64,000 nt of DNA from Calycina herbarum. Its lineage: Eukaryota > Ascomycota > Leotiomycetes > Helotiales > Pezizellaceae. The notes beneath the pieces were generated by a model. The model ran no database searches. It was not told the DNA's origin and worked only from the letters and a program-made list of their open reading frames with translations. Every line of letters begins with the position of its first letter. The first letter of the stretch is position 1. Location of the stretch: NCBI GenBank assembly GCA_001414485.1, contig LLEY01000124.1:62001-126000 (forward strand). Direction: 5' to 3'. Shown here in pieces: positions 1 through 12,083 of the stretch. Made by a program: the position numbers and the translations under genes.

Positions 1-365
1 GCACCCCGTTCTGTCTTATGAGACCATTCGATTTCAATTCTCACCCCACACTAGAACACCGGAAAGTAAATCCAAACAAGCAGGCGATGGATGAAGTTCT
101 GCTAGACTGGGATTCGATAATGGATAGCGCGGGGTACTCCGTGTAGCCGACTAAATATTAGAACGCACTGCATTCGCTAGTTCCATTGTAATTGGTGATA
201 GCCAGAAATAAGAGTTGCATTCTATTTTTTCTATCCATTTTCTTAAATACAATAATATGTCAATACCGCAGAGAGCGAAAAGGATCAAAGGTCTCGCCAG
301 TTGATGTTGTGTTTTTGACGTGCTATCCCGAAACTAGTGCTTCCTTCCAAATACACAAGACGACC
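1..365. other. No gene seen
   Basis: I see no convincing gene here. The open frames present (one starting at 192 on the plus strand) lack any recognisable motif. The right part is the 3' flank of the minus-strand gene ending at 366. Confidence 0.5.
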
Positions 366-1367
366 TCACACATCCTTCTCCTCGCTACCCCTTCTTCCCT
401 TAACAAAAAACCTAGAGGTATCACCCATCGGGAAATGCCAAAAGAAAGCGGTTTGACACATCAAATGACCAACAGTATAATAACCCAACAGCCCAGCCAA
501 AAATGCAAATACCCCACCTGTTTTCTTCAACGCGATTGCAGCAGGCAGATGGCCATCAGCTGTCGCAAAGTAAGAGCCGGCCACGAGAATGAATGCTAAT
601 TCAACGAAGAAGAATATCCCGATGTAAACGAAATTTCTAGAGGACTTTCAGTGGAGGTTGAGAGAAAATAGGGGATGGGCCTTACATTGGGAGACTTCCG
701 AATAAGAAGAAAAGATTTAAAACAGCCCACATGAGAACAAAAAATCCTAATGCGTTATTGTATTCTGCTGTATCGGTGCCGTAGGATTCTGTGACACCGA
801 AAATTGGCGTGATTATTGCACCGAAGCCGCCATAAAAGAACCCTGGTTTGAGTCAGAAGTAGAGGGAAACCTGGACAGAGTACTAACCAAATGCACTGAG
901 AGCAGTGTACCCAAAGGAGTTACCCAAGACTAATTCCCACTGCGCAGAGATTACCATACCAATACCGGCAACTACGAAATGTTAGATCATCTTGTTGAAC
1001 AATCATAATGCTAGAGACTGACCGAAAAAGAAGTTGCCGATATAAACGTTTGTAGTGGTTACTCCTCGCCACTCCATCAAACTCAGAGATAGAGTTGTGA
1101 GAGTCGTCGAGAAGGCACCGATAGCGAGAGCAGTCTTTTGATGTCAGTTGCCGTTCAATAAAAGAGTTTGTAACTGACCGGACTACCAAGAGTGCTCTTC
1201 ACAGTACTTGGTACAAAGTATGGATACGGTTTCCCATTGCCAACAGGGGAAAATGTACCATTTGCAGTCGTTGTCGTCTGAGTGAGATTTGAGTAGACCT
1301 GTCCTTTGGCATCTTCTAAGCTGCTTTGCCTCGCGACATGGGGCTCGATGTTATCTTCATAAGACAT
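366..1367 (-). CDS. GPR1/FUN34/YaaH family membrane transporter (acetate/ammonium type)
   Basis: Five exons on the minus strand (1367-1179, 1134-1023, 971-888, 842-686, 636-366) join in frame to 270 residues, within the family's normal size. A polar N-terminus of about 60 residues precedes a hydrophobic core with about six predicted membrane spans. Family-like segments are LSLMEWRGV, VAGIGMVISAQWELVLGNSF, the Gly/Phe-rich GFFYGGFGAI and the C-terminal FPMGDTSRFF. Members (yeast Ato proteins, Aspergillus AcpA, bacterial YaaH/SatP) move acetate or other small monocarboxylates across the plasma membrane, and yeast members are tied to ammonium export; the substrate here is an inference. The introns (44, 51, 45 and 49 bp) all have GT-AG ends. 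It is divergent from the oxidoreductase gene at 1856. The ATG at 1367 is the only start upstream of the conserved core in this frame. Confidence 0.88.
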
Positions 1368-1855
1368 ATTGATAAAGGGATTTAAAATTTCGGAATTGTA
1401 TCTTTTGGGTTTGTTGGGTCAGGTTGGAGTTTCACGAGATATAAAATTTCACATGTGGAAGACCAAGCAACGGTTTTTCTTGCAAATCACGCCGTGCATG
1501 GTTTGGCACGCAACAATGAGTAAGGTGCTATACGTGTGGCATATGACGAACTCGGATACTTCGAAACTAATTCTCCTGGAAAACAAGACGACGAATTAAA
1601 ATTATGAGAACTAGATCTAGTATATGCGAGGACCAGGGGGAAAACGAGGGGTATGACGAGGGGGATGGAGTGGGGGCGGGGTGTGGTGCAGCATCTGCAC
1701 CTCAAGCACGCAATTTGCAACCCATGGTAAACATAATCTTAGCCCAACACAATTGTCCCACCCGGGGCAATTATGTTGGACCAATCCGACCAAGCAAGCT
1801 GCCCCGCGCTCAAAGGGAATCTCGACAAAGGGTCGTGGTTAAATGATATGTATCC
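1368..1855. promoter_or_regulatory. Divergent intergenic region (transporter / oxidoreductase)
   Basis: This 488-bp space separates two divergently transcribed genes and should hold both promoters. It contains a G-rich stretch near 1630-1690 and no convincing coding frame. I see no canonical TATA box at a convincing distance. Confidence 0.5.
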
Positions 1856-3448
1856 ATGTCAAAAATTGTGTGCAAATCCCCTCAGCAGCAAAAAGCCGTA
1901 GGCTGTGTTACGTCCGCCTACCCCGAAAGAGATATGTCGTCCCAAACCAAGAACTACATATCCCAATCACTGAATCAATCACTGACCCCGCCAAAAACTC
2001 CGACTTCAGAATGCGAATTGCCGATTTTTCACAGCTGGCCCGAGCCAGAGACCGAGCCAGAAAACCCCCCAGATCTATACTTCGAATTTCCGTGGGAGTA
2101 CAAAGTGAATCACCCAACAAGAGATAATGAGGACTTCAAAGCTCGAAATCAAGAAGTGCTACTTTTACACGGGCCGAAACAGAAATATGAACACACCAGA
2201 GAGCATCCAATCCCCGGGTTAGACAAAGAACATGACATGCTTGTTGAAGTGGAAGTAGTTGGACTAAACCCTATAGACTGGAAAGCACCGTGAGAGACCC
2301 CTCGTCTGCTGTCTGGAATTCAAAAATACTAACGGCATGTTTAGGGATTATGGGTTTGGCCTGCCACAACTACCTTGTATTAGTGGTCGTGATTTTGCAG
2401 GGAAAGTGGTAAAGACTCCCAGAAGCACGTCTCGATTTGAAATTGGGGAGAAGGTAGGTTTCTGCCTCATGAAATTATCCCAGACTGATATGAGATAGGT
2501 CATGGCCATATCAACGGATTACCGGGACAACAGACGATCCGCATTTCAACAATATGCTGTGGTATCAGCCTTCAATGCCTGCAAATTACCCCCTGGAATA
2601 AGTTCAAAGGAGGCTGCTCCCTTGGGGGTTGCTTTTGTAGCAGCTTCAATCGCTCTTGGTGTGTGTTTGGGGGTGGACTTCCTCTCACTTGAAAGCAAGT
2701 CTCGTGGTTTAGATTTGCTTCAAATTGTGAGATCACTCGACCGGAATTCTTTGCCAGAGGATATTAGAGCAGAATGCTTCGACGGCATAAAAGTCCAAGA
2801 GAGAGCCAAAAAAGGGGATTGGATTGCAATATGGGGAGGTGAGATTGCTCTTCGCTTTGCAATGATCAGTTACTTATTGAGACAGGCTCATCGGCTAGTG
2901 GATGTTGTGCGATTCAACTCGCCAAACTTGCCGGACTGCGAGTAATCGCGGTGATAGACGTCGCAAGAAGCGGAGAGAGAATGCTTAAACATGGCGCTGA
3001 TCTCCTTGTAGACCGTCTGGATACTAAGCGTGCGGTCAGTATTATCCAAAATGTGACCCGGGGAAAGCTCCGCTTTGGGCTTGATACCGTGGGCAAGGAG
3101 AGCGCGGGTCTCCTCGCTGAAGCTATGCTGAAATACGAGGAGAAGGGGAACGAAGGGCCACAGGCAACCCAAGGACACGTTGTTGGCCTCACTGGAGTGC
3201 CAAAGACAGAAGAACCGGGGGTTGCCTACCATTCGGTCCCCATCAAGCTTTTTCACGAGGCTCCTGCCCTGGGAGAGGGGTTGATGTTGTGGCTGGAAGA
3301 ATTGTTGAGGTACCGCATCTTGTCCACGCCAGATATTGAGATTGCAGGGGGAGGGTTAAAAGGAATCAATTCGGCCCTAGACAGGCTGCGAGATGGAAGT
3401 GTGAATGGGCCTAGAATTGTTGTGCCATTGATGATGACAATCTTGTGA
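1856..3448 (+). CDS. Zinc-type alcohol dehydrogenase-like / enoyl reductase (MDR superfamily)
   Basis: Four exons (1856-2289, 2345-2453, 2499-2838, 2886-3448) give 481 residues. From about residue 95 the protein follows the medium-chain dehydrogenase/reductase plan: a GroES-like half with VEVEVVGLNPIDWKAPDYG and SGRDFAGKVV, then an NAD(P)-binding half with IWGGSSASGCCAIQLAKLAG near residues 292-311, whose first Gly codon spans the last intron. The usual catalytic-zinc Cys is not apparent, which fits the quinone-oxidoreductase or polyketide trans-enoyl-reductase branch rather than a classical zinc alcohol dehydrogenase. The substrate is unknown, and no polyketide synthase lies nearby. An in-frame ATG at 1934 (455 residues) is an equally good start; the first roughly 85 residues are unlike the family. 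All introns have GT-AG ends. Confidence 0.85.
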
Positions 3449-4148
3449 TATCAGCATCAGGGGCCTGGTTTTCCTCCGGGGAAGGAGAAGGGGAAGGTTA
3501 AAGCAGAAGCCCAGCAAATAGAAGTAGACTCAACAGCGAATGTAGAGATAGTAGCTGGACTCAGCCAGTGTCAACATGCTTTTTGAAAGGAGGGGAAATC
3601 CATAATAGGAAAGGTTGAGGCACACGGACCATCTCGGCTAACTTTCCTTTTGTATTACTTCAACTTTGTTAACAGGTTCTGCTGGCCGCGTTCTCCGATT
3701 TATCCAACCATGCATTTGGCCATGCTATCTTTTGAGATCCTTACTCTACCAGCAACCGAGTTGTCTGGAAGTTTTCCGTCGTGGGGGTGACCATGATCTG
3801 GGCATTGCACCATAAGTGGCTGTATACCATGTTGAGCACATCATTTCTCGAGCATATTGTGTCGAATGCCGCGCCGATCTATGCATCAATGGACCGGCAT
3901 GTCTATCGTCGTACAGCTTGGGCATATCCTTCTTTCTTCACATGGCGGGGTAATACACGGGGTACGATGTAGAGCGCCAGGTAGTCCCTGGGCCATGCAG
4001 CTGGTCATTTTCCGCGGTGGAGGCCTTATCGACAACGGATCTCTCTCCTATCTACAGTATCTTTGTCTGTCAAGATAATATTTTCTCCCATTCTGTTTTA
4101 CTTGATTTTCGTTTTGAAACTTGATTTCCACGTCCACATCAGCTCACA
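3449..4148. other. Intergenic, no gene seen
   Basis: This holds the 3' flank of the oxidoreductase gene and the upstream region of the monooxygenase gene. Short open frames here (for example 3781-3972) lack motifs and splice partners. The last 60 bases before 4149 are pyrimidine-rich, as is common upstream of fungal genes. Confidence 0.5.
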
Positions 4149-5615
4149 ATGGCTGAACCCTTCACGGAAGCTCAACTCCAAGCAATTTCTGCAATCGTCC
4201 AACAAGCAGTCTTGCCTTTGAGGGCCAAACAAACTAATGGCATTCTGACGGATACGCAAACAAATGGCTATCATTACACAGCACCGGATGATATCAATGA
4301 TTCGTCCGACCGTGTAAAATTTGCGTACTGGGTACCAAATGTATCCGGGGGCTTGGTTATCTCTAAGATACCCCAGAGAACCAAGTATAAGTTTCCATAC
4401 CGAACGTTAATCAAGTTCTAACAGGCTTACAGATGGGACTATGCGTCAAATGTTAGATATGCTCAGACTGCTGAAAGGGTTGGCTTTGAGTTTGCTCTGA
4501 CCCAGATTCGGTTTATGGCTGGCTATGGTGCTGTAAGTCTTTTTATGGCTGTTGGATGGGGAAATAGCTCCACAGCTGATGTAAAATGATAGGAAAATCA
4601 ACATGAATCTGTATCTTTTTCACAGGCGCTACTACACAATACTACAAAACTCAATGTCATCGCAGCTCTCCTCCCAGGACCATGGAACCCGGCTGTCGCA
4701 GCAAAACAAATTGCCAGTATTGACCATTATACAAATGGCCGAATATCCGTCAACGTAGTATCAGGATGGTTCAAAGCTGAATTTACAAGCATTGGGCAAT
4801 GGTGGCTAGAGCATGCTGAACGATATCGGTTTGTTCCCCTGATCTTATTGAGTTACGTAGCTGACATCATCTCTAGTCGCAGTAGAGAGTTCATCGAATG
4901 TCTGAAGGGAATATGGACTACGGACAGTTTTACCTACAAGGGCGATTTCTACCAATTCCACGACTACCCACTCTCACCAAAGCCTCTAGTCCTCCCCGGA
5001 CGACCGCATCCCCTCGTGTTTCAAGGGGGGAACTCCGTCGACGCCCGAGAGAACGGTGCAAATGCTTCTGATTATTATTTTATGAACGGAAATACACTTG
5101 AGGGGTTCCAAGAGCAAATTGCTGACGTACGGGCTCGGGCGAAGAAAGTGGGTCGAGAAGACGACATCAAATTTGCCGTCAATGGATTCTGTATCGTCAA
5201 AGAAACCGAAGCAGAAGCTATCCGCCTACTTTCCGAAATACAGGGAAAAGCCGACAAAGAAGCTGTAGCTGCCTTTGGCGATGCTGTCAAGCAAGCTGGT
5301 GCAAGCACTGGAAACAAAAAAGGAATGTGGGCCGACAGCAAGTTTGAGGACTTGGTCCAGTACAATGATGGCTTCAAGACCAAATTAATTGGTACGAAAG
5401 AACAAATTGCCGATCGAATTCTGTTGTTGAAAAGCCTGGGAATTGATATTGTACTGTTGGCTTTTTTGCATTATGAAGAAGACATTAGCAATTTTGGAGA
5501 ACAAGTACTTCCTCTAGTGAGAAAGTTAGAGAAGAAGGGCCGGGGTAAGAATGCGGAGGATGAAATTGAGAGGACCGGCGAGGTATACGCGGCGAGGAAG
5601 GGAGAGGCTCAGTAG
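4149..5615 (+). CDS. FMN-dependent monooxygenase, dimethylsulfone monooxygenase (SfnG) family
   Basis: Four exons (4149-4384, 4433-4532, 4593-4828, 4877-5615) give 436 residues. The luciferase-like flavin monooxygenase fold is clear: FAYWVPNVSGGLVISKI, then TQIRF-AGYGA, QHESVSFSQALL, IAALLPGPWNPAVAAKQIA, NGRISVNVVSGWFKAEF and YYFMNGNTLEGF. These match the SfnG type best; in bacteria SfnG uses FMNH2 and O2 to cleave dimethylsulfone during sulfur scavenging. The fungal copy has an N-terminal extension of about 55 residues and a charged C-terminal tail of about 30 residues. The second intron is placed so that GAENQHES reads through. Alkanesulfonate or other sulfone substrates remain possible. 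Bacterial SfnG needs an FMN reductase partner; none is seen next door. The family's bacterial flavour makes old horizontal transfer possible, but the introns show it is fully fungal now. Confidence 0.88.
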
Positions 5616-6272
5616 CGATTATATTTTCAGCCACGGTAGCGCTTCTTATTGGTATGTACAATAGTACTTTTGGAAGTTCTACCTACAGCAATCCTGGTGA
5701 CTTTTTCAATGTTTGTTTCTACACGCGAGTTTGAGACCGAAAGTGGATTCGAAAATCCCCGTATCACGCGGCATATTTCTTTGTATCTTTATTTCTGCCG
5801 TCATTCCAAATTTCTCAACACAAGTCAACACAAGTCAAACTATTGCATATCTTGGCTCATACCTGATTCTCTATTCCTATACGAATTATCTAGGCCAAGT
5901 GTAACACAGATATGGGAGATCACGTGGAATACACGCTCGATCTGGGTGAGTCTTCCATAAGAACATCTTCAAACACGATTTTGCCTCGTTTCCTCCCTGC
6001 AATTTGTGGTCACGTCTCGGACTAAGACATTCTTCCGTCTTTATGTGCGGCGGTCTCAGTTTCCAAGCCCTTAGGGGAATTCCAACAACTATTGGAGGGA
6101 TGGAATCCTGGGTCTCAGTCGAGTCAAAAATGACATCAATGAGTGCATTCCTCTTCTTTCGCTTATCCACCTGAAGAAAAACTCATGCACCGCGCAATGA
6201 TTTATACTTTTAATCGTCCCCCTTTCTATCAGAGTTCCTTGCTCCTCAGTGACTTGTTTATTCGCCGTCAAT
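5616..6272. other. Intergenic, no gene seen
   Basis: The 3' flank of the monooxygenase gene and the promoter side of the secreted-protein gene. Around 5817-5840 a short direct repeat (acacaagtca, twice) is visible. No coding frame here is supported. Confidence 0.5.
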
Positions 6273-7803
6273 ATGATATCTTTTGCAGTATTTGTTTTAC
6301 TTTCTTCTTACGCCTCCCTTGGGTATTCTCACAACAATGTCTTACAAGCGCGGGACTGCCATGCAGATAATTGCGCGAGGGAGGTTACTGGGACAGATGC
6401 CCACATAACGCCAGATCTTACATCAAGGCTCGCAGATTGTTCGAATTACATGCAAGCTACCGCTACTCCTGGCATCTCGACTACAAACTCCGCTATCCCT
6501 GCATATGTAACGCCATTTTGTCAACCTTCAGAATACAGCAGTGCTTGTTTCTGTGCGGGAATCACACAAACCACCATCACTGCCAACGCCACAACCGCTA
6601 GCCCCGAAGCCACTTCCAGCACAATTTCTTCAGTGCACATTTCATCAACAAGCTCCTCTACAGCAGAGACCATTTGTATCACTACAACGACTTGTTTTGC
6701 ACTCTCCTCTACCACCACGGCTTCTTCGACAAGTACGTCTCCCACTTTGCCCTCCTCGACTTCATCTTCTTCTCAACCTACGTCTAATGTTAGCTCGCCT
6801 GGAACGGTATCTTCTTCCGCATCACCTACCAGCTCGTCTAGCCCAATTTCTTCTTCGATATTGGCAACTAGCTTATCTGCAAGCGAAATATCAGCTACAT
6901 CGGCACCCAGCACACCCAGCAGCAAAATCTCTTCAGAACAATCGTCCTCGTCCTCCTCCACATCTCTACTTCCATTCACCTTCATCCAGTCCCAATCACC
7001 AGGAGCTCAAACTATTCAAAATAATCTTTCAAACAATGCAACCGCCGGAAGGCCGGCGGCAACAGTGGCTGCCAGTAGTAGAGTCAGAACGAGAGCTAGC
7101 AGAATCAGAACAATCGCTGTAGCATCACCCACAATCATCGCGTCTTCCGAGATCATTATCCAAGCCTCTGGAGCCATTGTCACAGGAGCTGGTGATCTCG
7201 GCACAGCCTCTAGAACGGCTGTCAAAACCGCCGCGACAGCATGCGCATCACCTCTGAGCAGTTGCGCTGGAAACTGCACAAATTTCCAAACAGATGCTAC
7301 GAATTGTGGAACTTGTGGTACAAAGGTATGCAAATTCCATATTTCCTCATCCACATGTAAACACTAACATATTTCTTCTCCAGTGTCCGGCCGGGGATAC
7401 ATGTTTCAACGGAATATGCGCCACCGCCGCAGACCTCGAGGCCATAAACGTCAGCACCAAATGTAACAATCCATCTCAATGCAATGAATCAACTCAATAT
7501 GAATGTCAACCCGGCTGTGGAAAAACGCGTGGGTACTGTCAACCTGATACAGATGGTCAAGGCAGATGCAGAGACCCCACCTTCGACCCCGAATGCAATT
7601 CCCTGACCACATGTGCTTCAAACGCGGAGTGTCCAGGTGGATTCTGTATTCGTTCCTGTTGTCAGGAACCGAAGTGTTATACTTTTGTCAATAGTTCTTA
7701 TTGTACCAACCCGGGGTCTACTAAGAGGATGTTCAAATATTCGAGGAGAGATGTGAAGGTGGAGAAGAGGAATGGGAATGGTTTGAGAGGAATACCAAAG
7801 TAA
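6273..7803 (+). CDS. Secreted Ser/Thr-rich protein with Cys-rich C-terminal region
   Basis: Two exons (6273-7325, 7384-7803) give 490 residues. The start at 6273 places a clean signal peptide (MISFAVFVLLSSYASLGYS) at the N-terminus; an ATG at 6249 would add eight residues. Residues of roughly 30-110 carry several Cys. A long low-complexity Ser/Thr stretch (about residues 110-260) is the type that is heavily O-glycosylated in fungal walls. A variable linker follows, and then from about residue 330 a Cys-rich module of about 130 residues (CAGNCTNF, CGTCGTKCPAGDTC, CQPGCGKTRGYC, CNSLTTCASNAECPGGFC, SCCQEPKC). The tail is basic and I see no GPI signal. The role is unknown; a wall-associated or secreted adhesive or protective protein is a reasonable guess. 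I do not recognise the Cys pattern as a named domain. Confidence 0.8.
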
Positions 7804-7996
7804 AAGAGAGGGGAATGGAAAGGATGAAAATGAGAATGATTCGAGTTAAAAATATTTTTTATTTTGCGAGTATTAGTAGTTCTTAGAAGAATATAATTTT
7901 TTGTCGTTCATGAACTTCCAATATCATGAGACATGTTCTCAATCATTCATCAGGGGTAGGTCTCGTAATAACTTGCCGAAGGGAAATACATGAGCT

Positions 7997-8530
7997 CTAG
8001 TATTGACCTCCGAAATTCCAAGTCGTATCCCACAAGCCATTAGGGCCACAATCAAGCAAAGGGGTATCAAAGTTCCACTGAATATCCCCCAAAATACCCC
8101 CATTTACTCCACCATCGGGTGTACAATGGGAACAAGTCGGCACATTATAATCGAGTAGTTTCCATATGTTTGGATCGAATTGATTCTCATGTGTCCTTTT
8201 CTCCCCATCTCTTTTATCATTACGAGGAGTTGAGTCTGGATCACATCATTGGTGAGTGTTCCCCGCCACTCTATTGACGAACTTACTCATTTCACAATGT
8301 TTGTTTCTGATATGCTCATTCATCTTATCCGGCCTCCCAGTGGCATAGAAACACCCGGAGTAGGAACAAGGTGTTTTTGGGCGATGTATAGATTGCTGAT
8401 GTCGGAGGAGATCGGCAGGGCGACTGAAGGTAGATTTACAGCCTATGGCTGGACAAGAAACACGTGGTATGAAGGATGATTTTTCCAAACGCTTCTTATA
8501 TGTACTCTTTCGAGAAACGGAAGGAGACAT
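7997..8530 (-). CDS. Small C2H2 zinc-finger protein
   Basis: Two exons (8530-8287, 8235-7997) with a 51-bp intron give 160 residues. Two C2H2-like fingers follow each other: CPAIGC-x12-HQQSIH (about residues 26-48) and CSYSGC-x12-HIRNKH (about residues 55-77). Both show C-x4-C-x12-H-x4-H spacing, common in small fungal proteins of unknown DNA target. The second exon is a Trp/Asp/Gly-rich acidic tail (ending WDTTWNFGGQY) that could be an activation or interaction surface. The start at 8530 was chosen because MSPSVSRKS begins a typical basic leader; an upstream in-frame extension to 8611 lacks an ATG context. It is transcribed divergently from the large transcription factor at 9101. Confidence 0.72.
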
Positions 8531-9100
8531 GGTGTTTTGAGTTCTCGGTTGTAATTGAAATCGATAGTAAAGGGTTATGAGGTGAAGGTACTCGATGAGT
8601 TCGACTAGCAATAGGAAACCGGGGATTCTTTATAGACATCGTGAAATGAGAGCAACTTGTCCAAAGGTATGGCAGTTTTGCGTGACTGTTATCGGCGCCC
8701 TATATCCTGGAAAATAGAATGGTAATCTGGTATTATAAGGACAGAAGAAAATGTCGGTCGTTGGAATTATAATGAGGTGTAGAAAAGGCGGTCTTACAAG
8801 CCCCCGGCCATCATAGAAATAGTGGGGCCTATTTTTTGGCGGTCCTGATTCTGCACCCGATTCTTGAAGGCGGTCGGTCTCCTTGTCAGATTCCGCCCGG
8901 TGGGCTGAACCTCGACGAACGCTCCAACAACAGCCGTCAATTTCCTTCAGCAGACTCTCTGTTCTACTCATCCTCTGGCACTCGCTTGGATTCTTTTGGG
9001 CATTAGGCGTGGATCTTGGTCCCTCCGCTACCCCACATTCCCCCCTCCCTATGAAGTTTCCCATGACAGAGGGACAGTGCGATGTAAGAGGGACTCAAAG
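8531..9100. promoter_or_regulatory. Shared divergent promoter of two putative DNA-binding proteins
   Basis: About 570 bp separate the starts of the C2H2 protein (minus) and the two-module factor (plus). The interval has no supported gene of its own; frames at 8630-9064 (minus) and 8883-9143 (plus) are uninterrupted but motif-free. Confidence 0.45.
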
Positions 9101-12083
9101 ATGGACGTACTGGGAGGCATTCAGTTGCCTGGTAAGTCTCTGACTGTCTTGTTTGCCATACAGTCGAGAAATGATACTAATTGCAACAGACATGAACATA
9201 CCATGTAATCTTGAATTCTACCGCCAGATTGTAGAATTTGAGAATGGTATTACAAGAACGGAACTTACATTCCATGGGTTGGATCATTCGAAGCAAAGAA
9301 CCGTCCAATCTCTCGCTCATAGCCGTGGACTGGAATATGAGTACCAACAAGGTTATGCAAAGGTTTTCCGCAGCCCGATGGCCTCCTTTGCTCAACCTCC
9401 AGCAATCAATACCTACTTACCTGAGTTTGTACCTACAGTTCATGAGGTTGGGGCGTTTGATAGTCTACAGACAAATCCAATGAACCACCACATTGACGAC
9501 AATAATAGTATCTATCCTACCTCAAACCCGGACCCTTGGTTCCCAACGCAACCAACTTATACCTCTTCGCTACATGGGCCGTTCAACAGCATGCATTCTC
9601 CGGCTGAGGCGGGGGTCTTGGACTCTCGGATTTTTTCAGATGCAAAGATGACCATGGTCTACACAGCCGATGAAAGTGTGCCAATTCTTGATCTAAGATA
9701 TCATGAGGGTTATTACGCTGCCCCACCTCCGCCAGTGGACTCGAGACGCCTCTCTGGAAATTCGTTCACCATGTCAACTTGTGGGCAGCTTTCGGAAATG
9801 CCTTCATACGAGGAACGTTCCCAATCATTGTACGAGGGACCAAGTTTCTCATATCTTCCTCCCTATGCCCACGGAGTGACCTCTCGTTCAAACTCTCTGA
9901 ATTCATCAGCCCAATTGTCCCCAATTGCTTCACCCAGAATAGCACCGGTCAATCGTTCTGAAAGTAAGAACGCAAGCAGGTCAGGTTCTGTAAGTAGCTT
10001 GCGCAGTGAGCGTGGCCGAGCCCGAGATCGTCCCAAAGAAAGAAGTTGGAGTACAGGCCAATCGGATAGCCGTACACGCCAGTCTCCTTACAACAGGCCT
10101 TCCTCCAGCCAGTTAGGACGTAGTGGGCCATTGGATTATCTAACACGTGTGGGTATGAAAGCTGTCAAGGCTGTAGGGGGTGCATGCTGGAGATGTAAGA
10201 TTCTAGGCAAGAAGGTAAGCAATCCACTCATCATTTTCTGTTAGGAAGACAACGACTGATCCGTGAAAGTGTACGGACGAGAATCCTTGCGAAACCTGCC
10301 CCAAACGCAAAAAGTCTATGTCTAGGAGAGCTACTTGGACAGAAGTGGGCTGCAGACGTGGCACTTTTGGGGAAGTGATGCAACCAGTAACATTATGCCC
10401 AAAGTCATACACAGTAATTCTAAGGCCTACGGTTGAGGCATCACGGAAAGTAATTCATCATTGCCAGTGCGAGCACATTTGGTGTCTAGACGAATCTGGA
10501 TCAAAATGCCCAAGATGTAACAACCACTCACTTGAGGTTATAGAGGCCGATTTGCGAGCAATTAATCGAGAAATGTACCTGCCAGCAGTCAAGCGAAAGA
10601 GGGAGGAAGACATAAGTCCCACCGACGAGAACACATTGTCATGTGGTGAGAGCGTTCTATTGGGTCCCGTTTTTCGAAATGTACAAAACAACACTGCAAC
10701 CAAGGATCTTGGATTATCCCAACACAGATTAAACTCACTATATCATCCACTAATCTCATTGGGGCCCCTTGATCAGTGTATTTTGGCAATATTATGGGAA
10801 TTGGCAGAAACCCCATCGTCTCTTTCGACTGTACCACTTTTCAATTGGGGTTCTGAGGGAAAATTGGAAAATCTCGTCCTTTTGTTGCGGTCTGCTGCAC
10901 TTTACCAGGCAAAGCTAGAGAATGTAACAAAGCCCAAGACCCTGTATAATCACAAGGCGATCATGGCTGACCAGAATAGGATCCCCATCAATTGATCGCC
11001 CAGTCACTAATCTGTCTTCGAGAAGCCACTGAGATTATACGAGCGAAGTAATTCGGGGTATTTGATAAGTCTTTTCACCAAAAGTGCGACCCGTCGATCC
11101 CACAATGCACTTCCAGAATTGCAACAGAGCTCAAATCATCACTTTCCCGATACACGGACCAGTTATCTCTTGTATTCTTCAAGAAAGAAAATCTGCGGGG
11201 TAAAAGTTGGTGGCTACAAGTTTTCTACAGCCTGGTTATCCAGGGTGTAGTCCGGGCCCTTTTACTGAAATTAATAGAACCATCGATGAAAGATAGCCAA
11301 CTTTGTCCAAGTAGGAGCATACAGAGCTATCTTCATCTTGCAGTACGGTTATTTATTGCGAGTTCTGGCAACTATGATCCATTGAGGACGAGCTTGAATG
11401 GATCTGAAAGTCAGAATTTAGTGAATGAAGGCTCCGAGGTCGATAATTTCGAGATGGCAAAACTCTCAGTACAGCAGTCTCGGTGGAGTTCAGCAGGACT
11501 GGATAACTCTGGTGACTTTTTACGGCGACTCTTTGAAGACGACGGTTTCCCTATTGAGGCTAAAGCAAGGGACATGGAACCGCCACCCCTCCTCTCATAT
11601 GGACTTCTTCGGATGCTACAAAGCCTGAATGCAGAATCATCAAATCAAAACTACGCCGGACTTAGCGACCCGCCTGATCTTTACAGCTCTCTCCACGAGG
11701 AGCAAATCCCGCCACCACCAAAAGACATGACATCTAGTGACCCAGACCTTATTCCCCGAGAACAAGAACTTCGGTTTGACGGGGACCTTTGTACTCCGAG
11801 GTGGATTCGTGGTTACGGGAACAAGACTGAAGGATGGTGTGGTATTTGTAAACCCGGAAGATGGCTAGTCTTGAAGAACAGCGCCTTTTGGTACGACAAA
11901 TCCTTTACCCATGGTATAAATGGTTCAACAGGTGCCCCTTTTCAAGAGCCGGAAGGAATGAGGATGATGGATGGTATTCCAGATGTGTGGGAAGGCTTCT
12001 GTGGGGTTTGCGGTGATTGGGTTGCCCTTGTCTCTAGCAAGAAAGGAAGTACCTGGTTTCGTCATGCGCTTAAGATATATTGA
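9101..12083 (+). CDS. Transcription factor with zinc-cluster-like module and Rua1-type C-terminal domain
   Basis: Five exons (9101-9131, 9190-10214, 10270-10923, 10980-11047, 11117-12083) give about 914 residues. Residues of about 20-330 are Ser/Pro-rich and probably disordered. A zinc-cluster-like motif follows: Cys343, 346, 353, 359, 362 and 380 (CWRCKILGKKCTDENPCETC, then EVGCRRGTF). The first five match Zn2Cys6 spacing, but the sixth Cys sits 17 residues further on instead of 6-8. An alpha-helical middle ends with SIQSYLHLAVRLFIASSG. From about residue 815, CTPRWIRGYGNKTEGWCGIC, FWYDKSFTHG and WEGFCGVCGDW match the C-terminal domain of the Ustilago regulator Rua1. Apparent stops at 10993 and 11050 vanish when two GT-AG introns (10924-10979 and 11048-11116) are spliced, and the frame is kept. 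It is nuclear by inference; targets are unknown. A fusion of two ancestral genes, or a missed gene boundary near 11560, should be considered. Confidence 0.75.

Noticed and set aside
6521..7354. Several frames opposite the Ser/Thr-rich protein
   Set aside because: Ser/Thr-rich repeats produce open Glu/Val-rich antisense frames; no independent start or splice signal.
8630..9143. Long frames on both strands between the two zinc-finger genes
   Set aside because: They overlap each other, lack motifs and occupy the shared promoter.
10980..11120. Premature stops suggesting the transcription factor is a pseudogene
   Set aside because: Two GT-AG introns (10924-10979 and 11048-11116) remove both stops and keep one frame through to the Rua1-type end.
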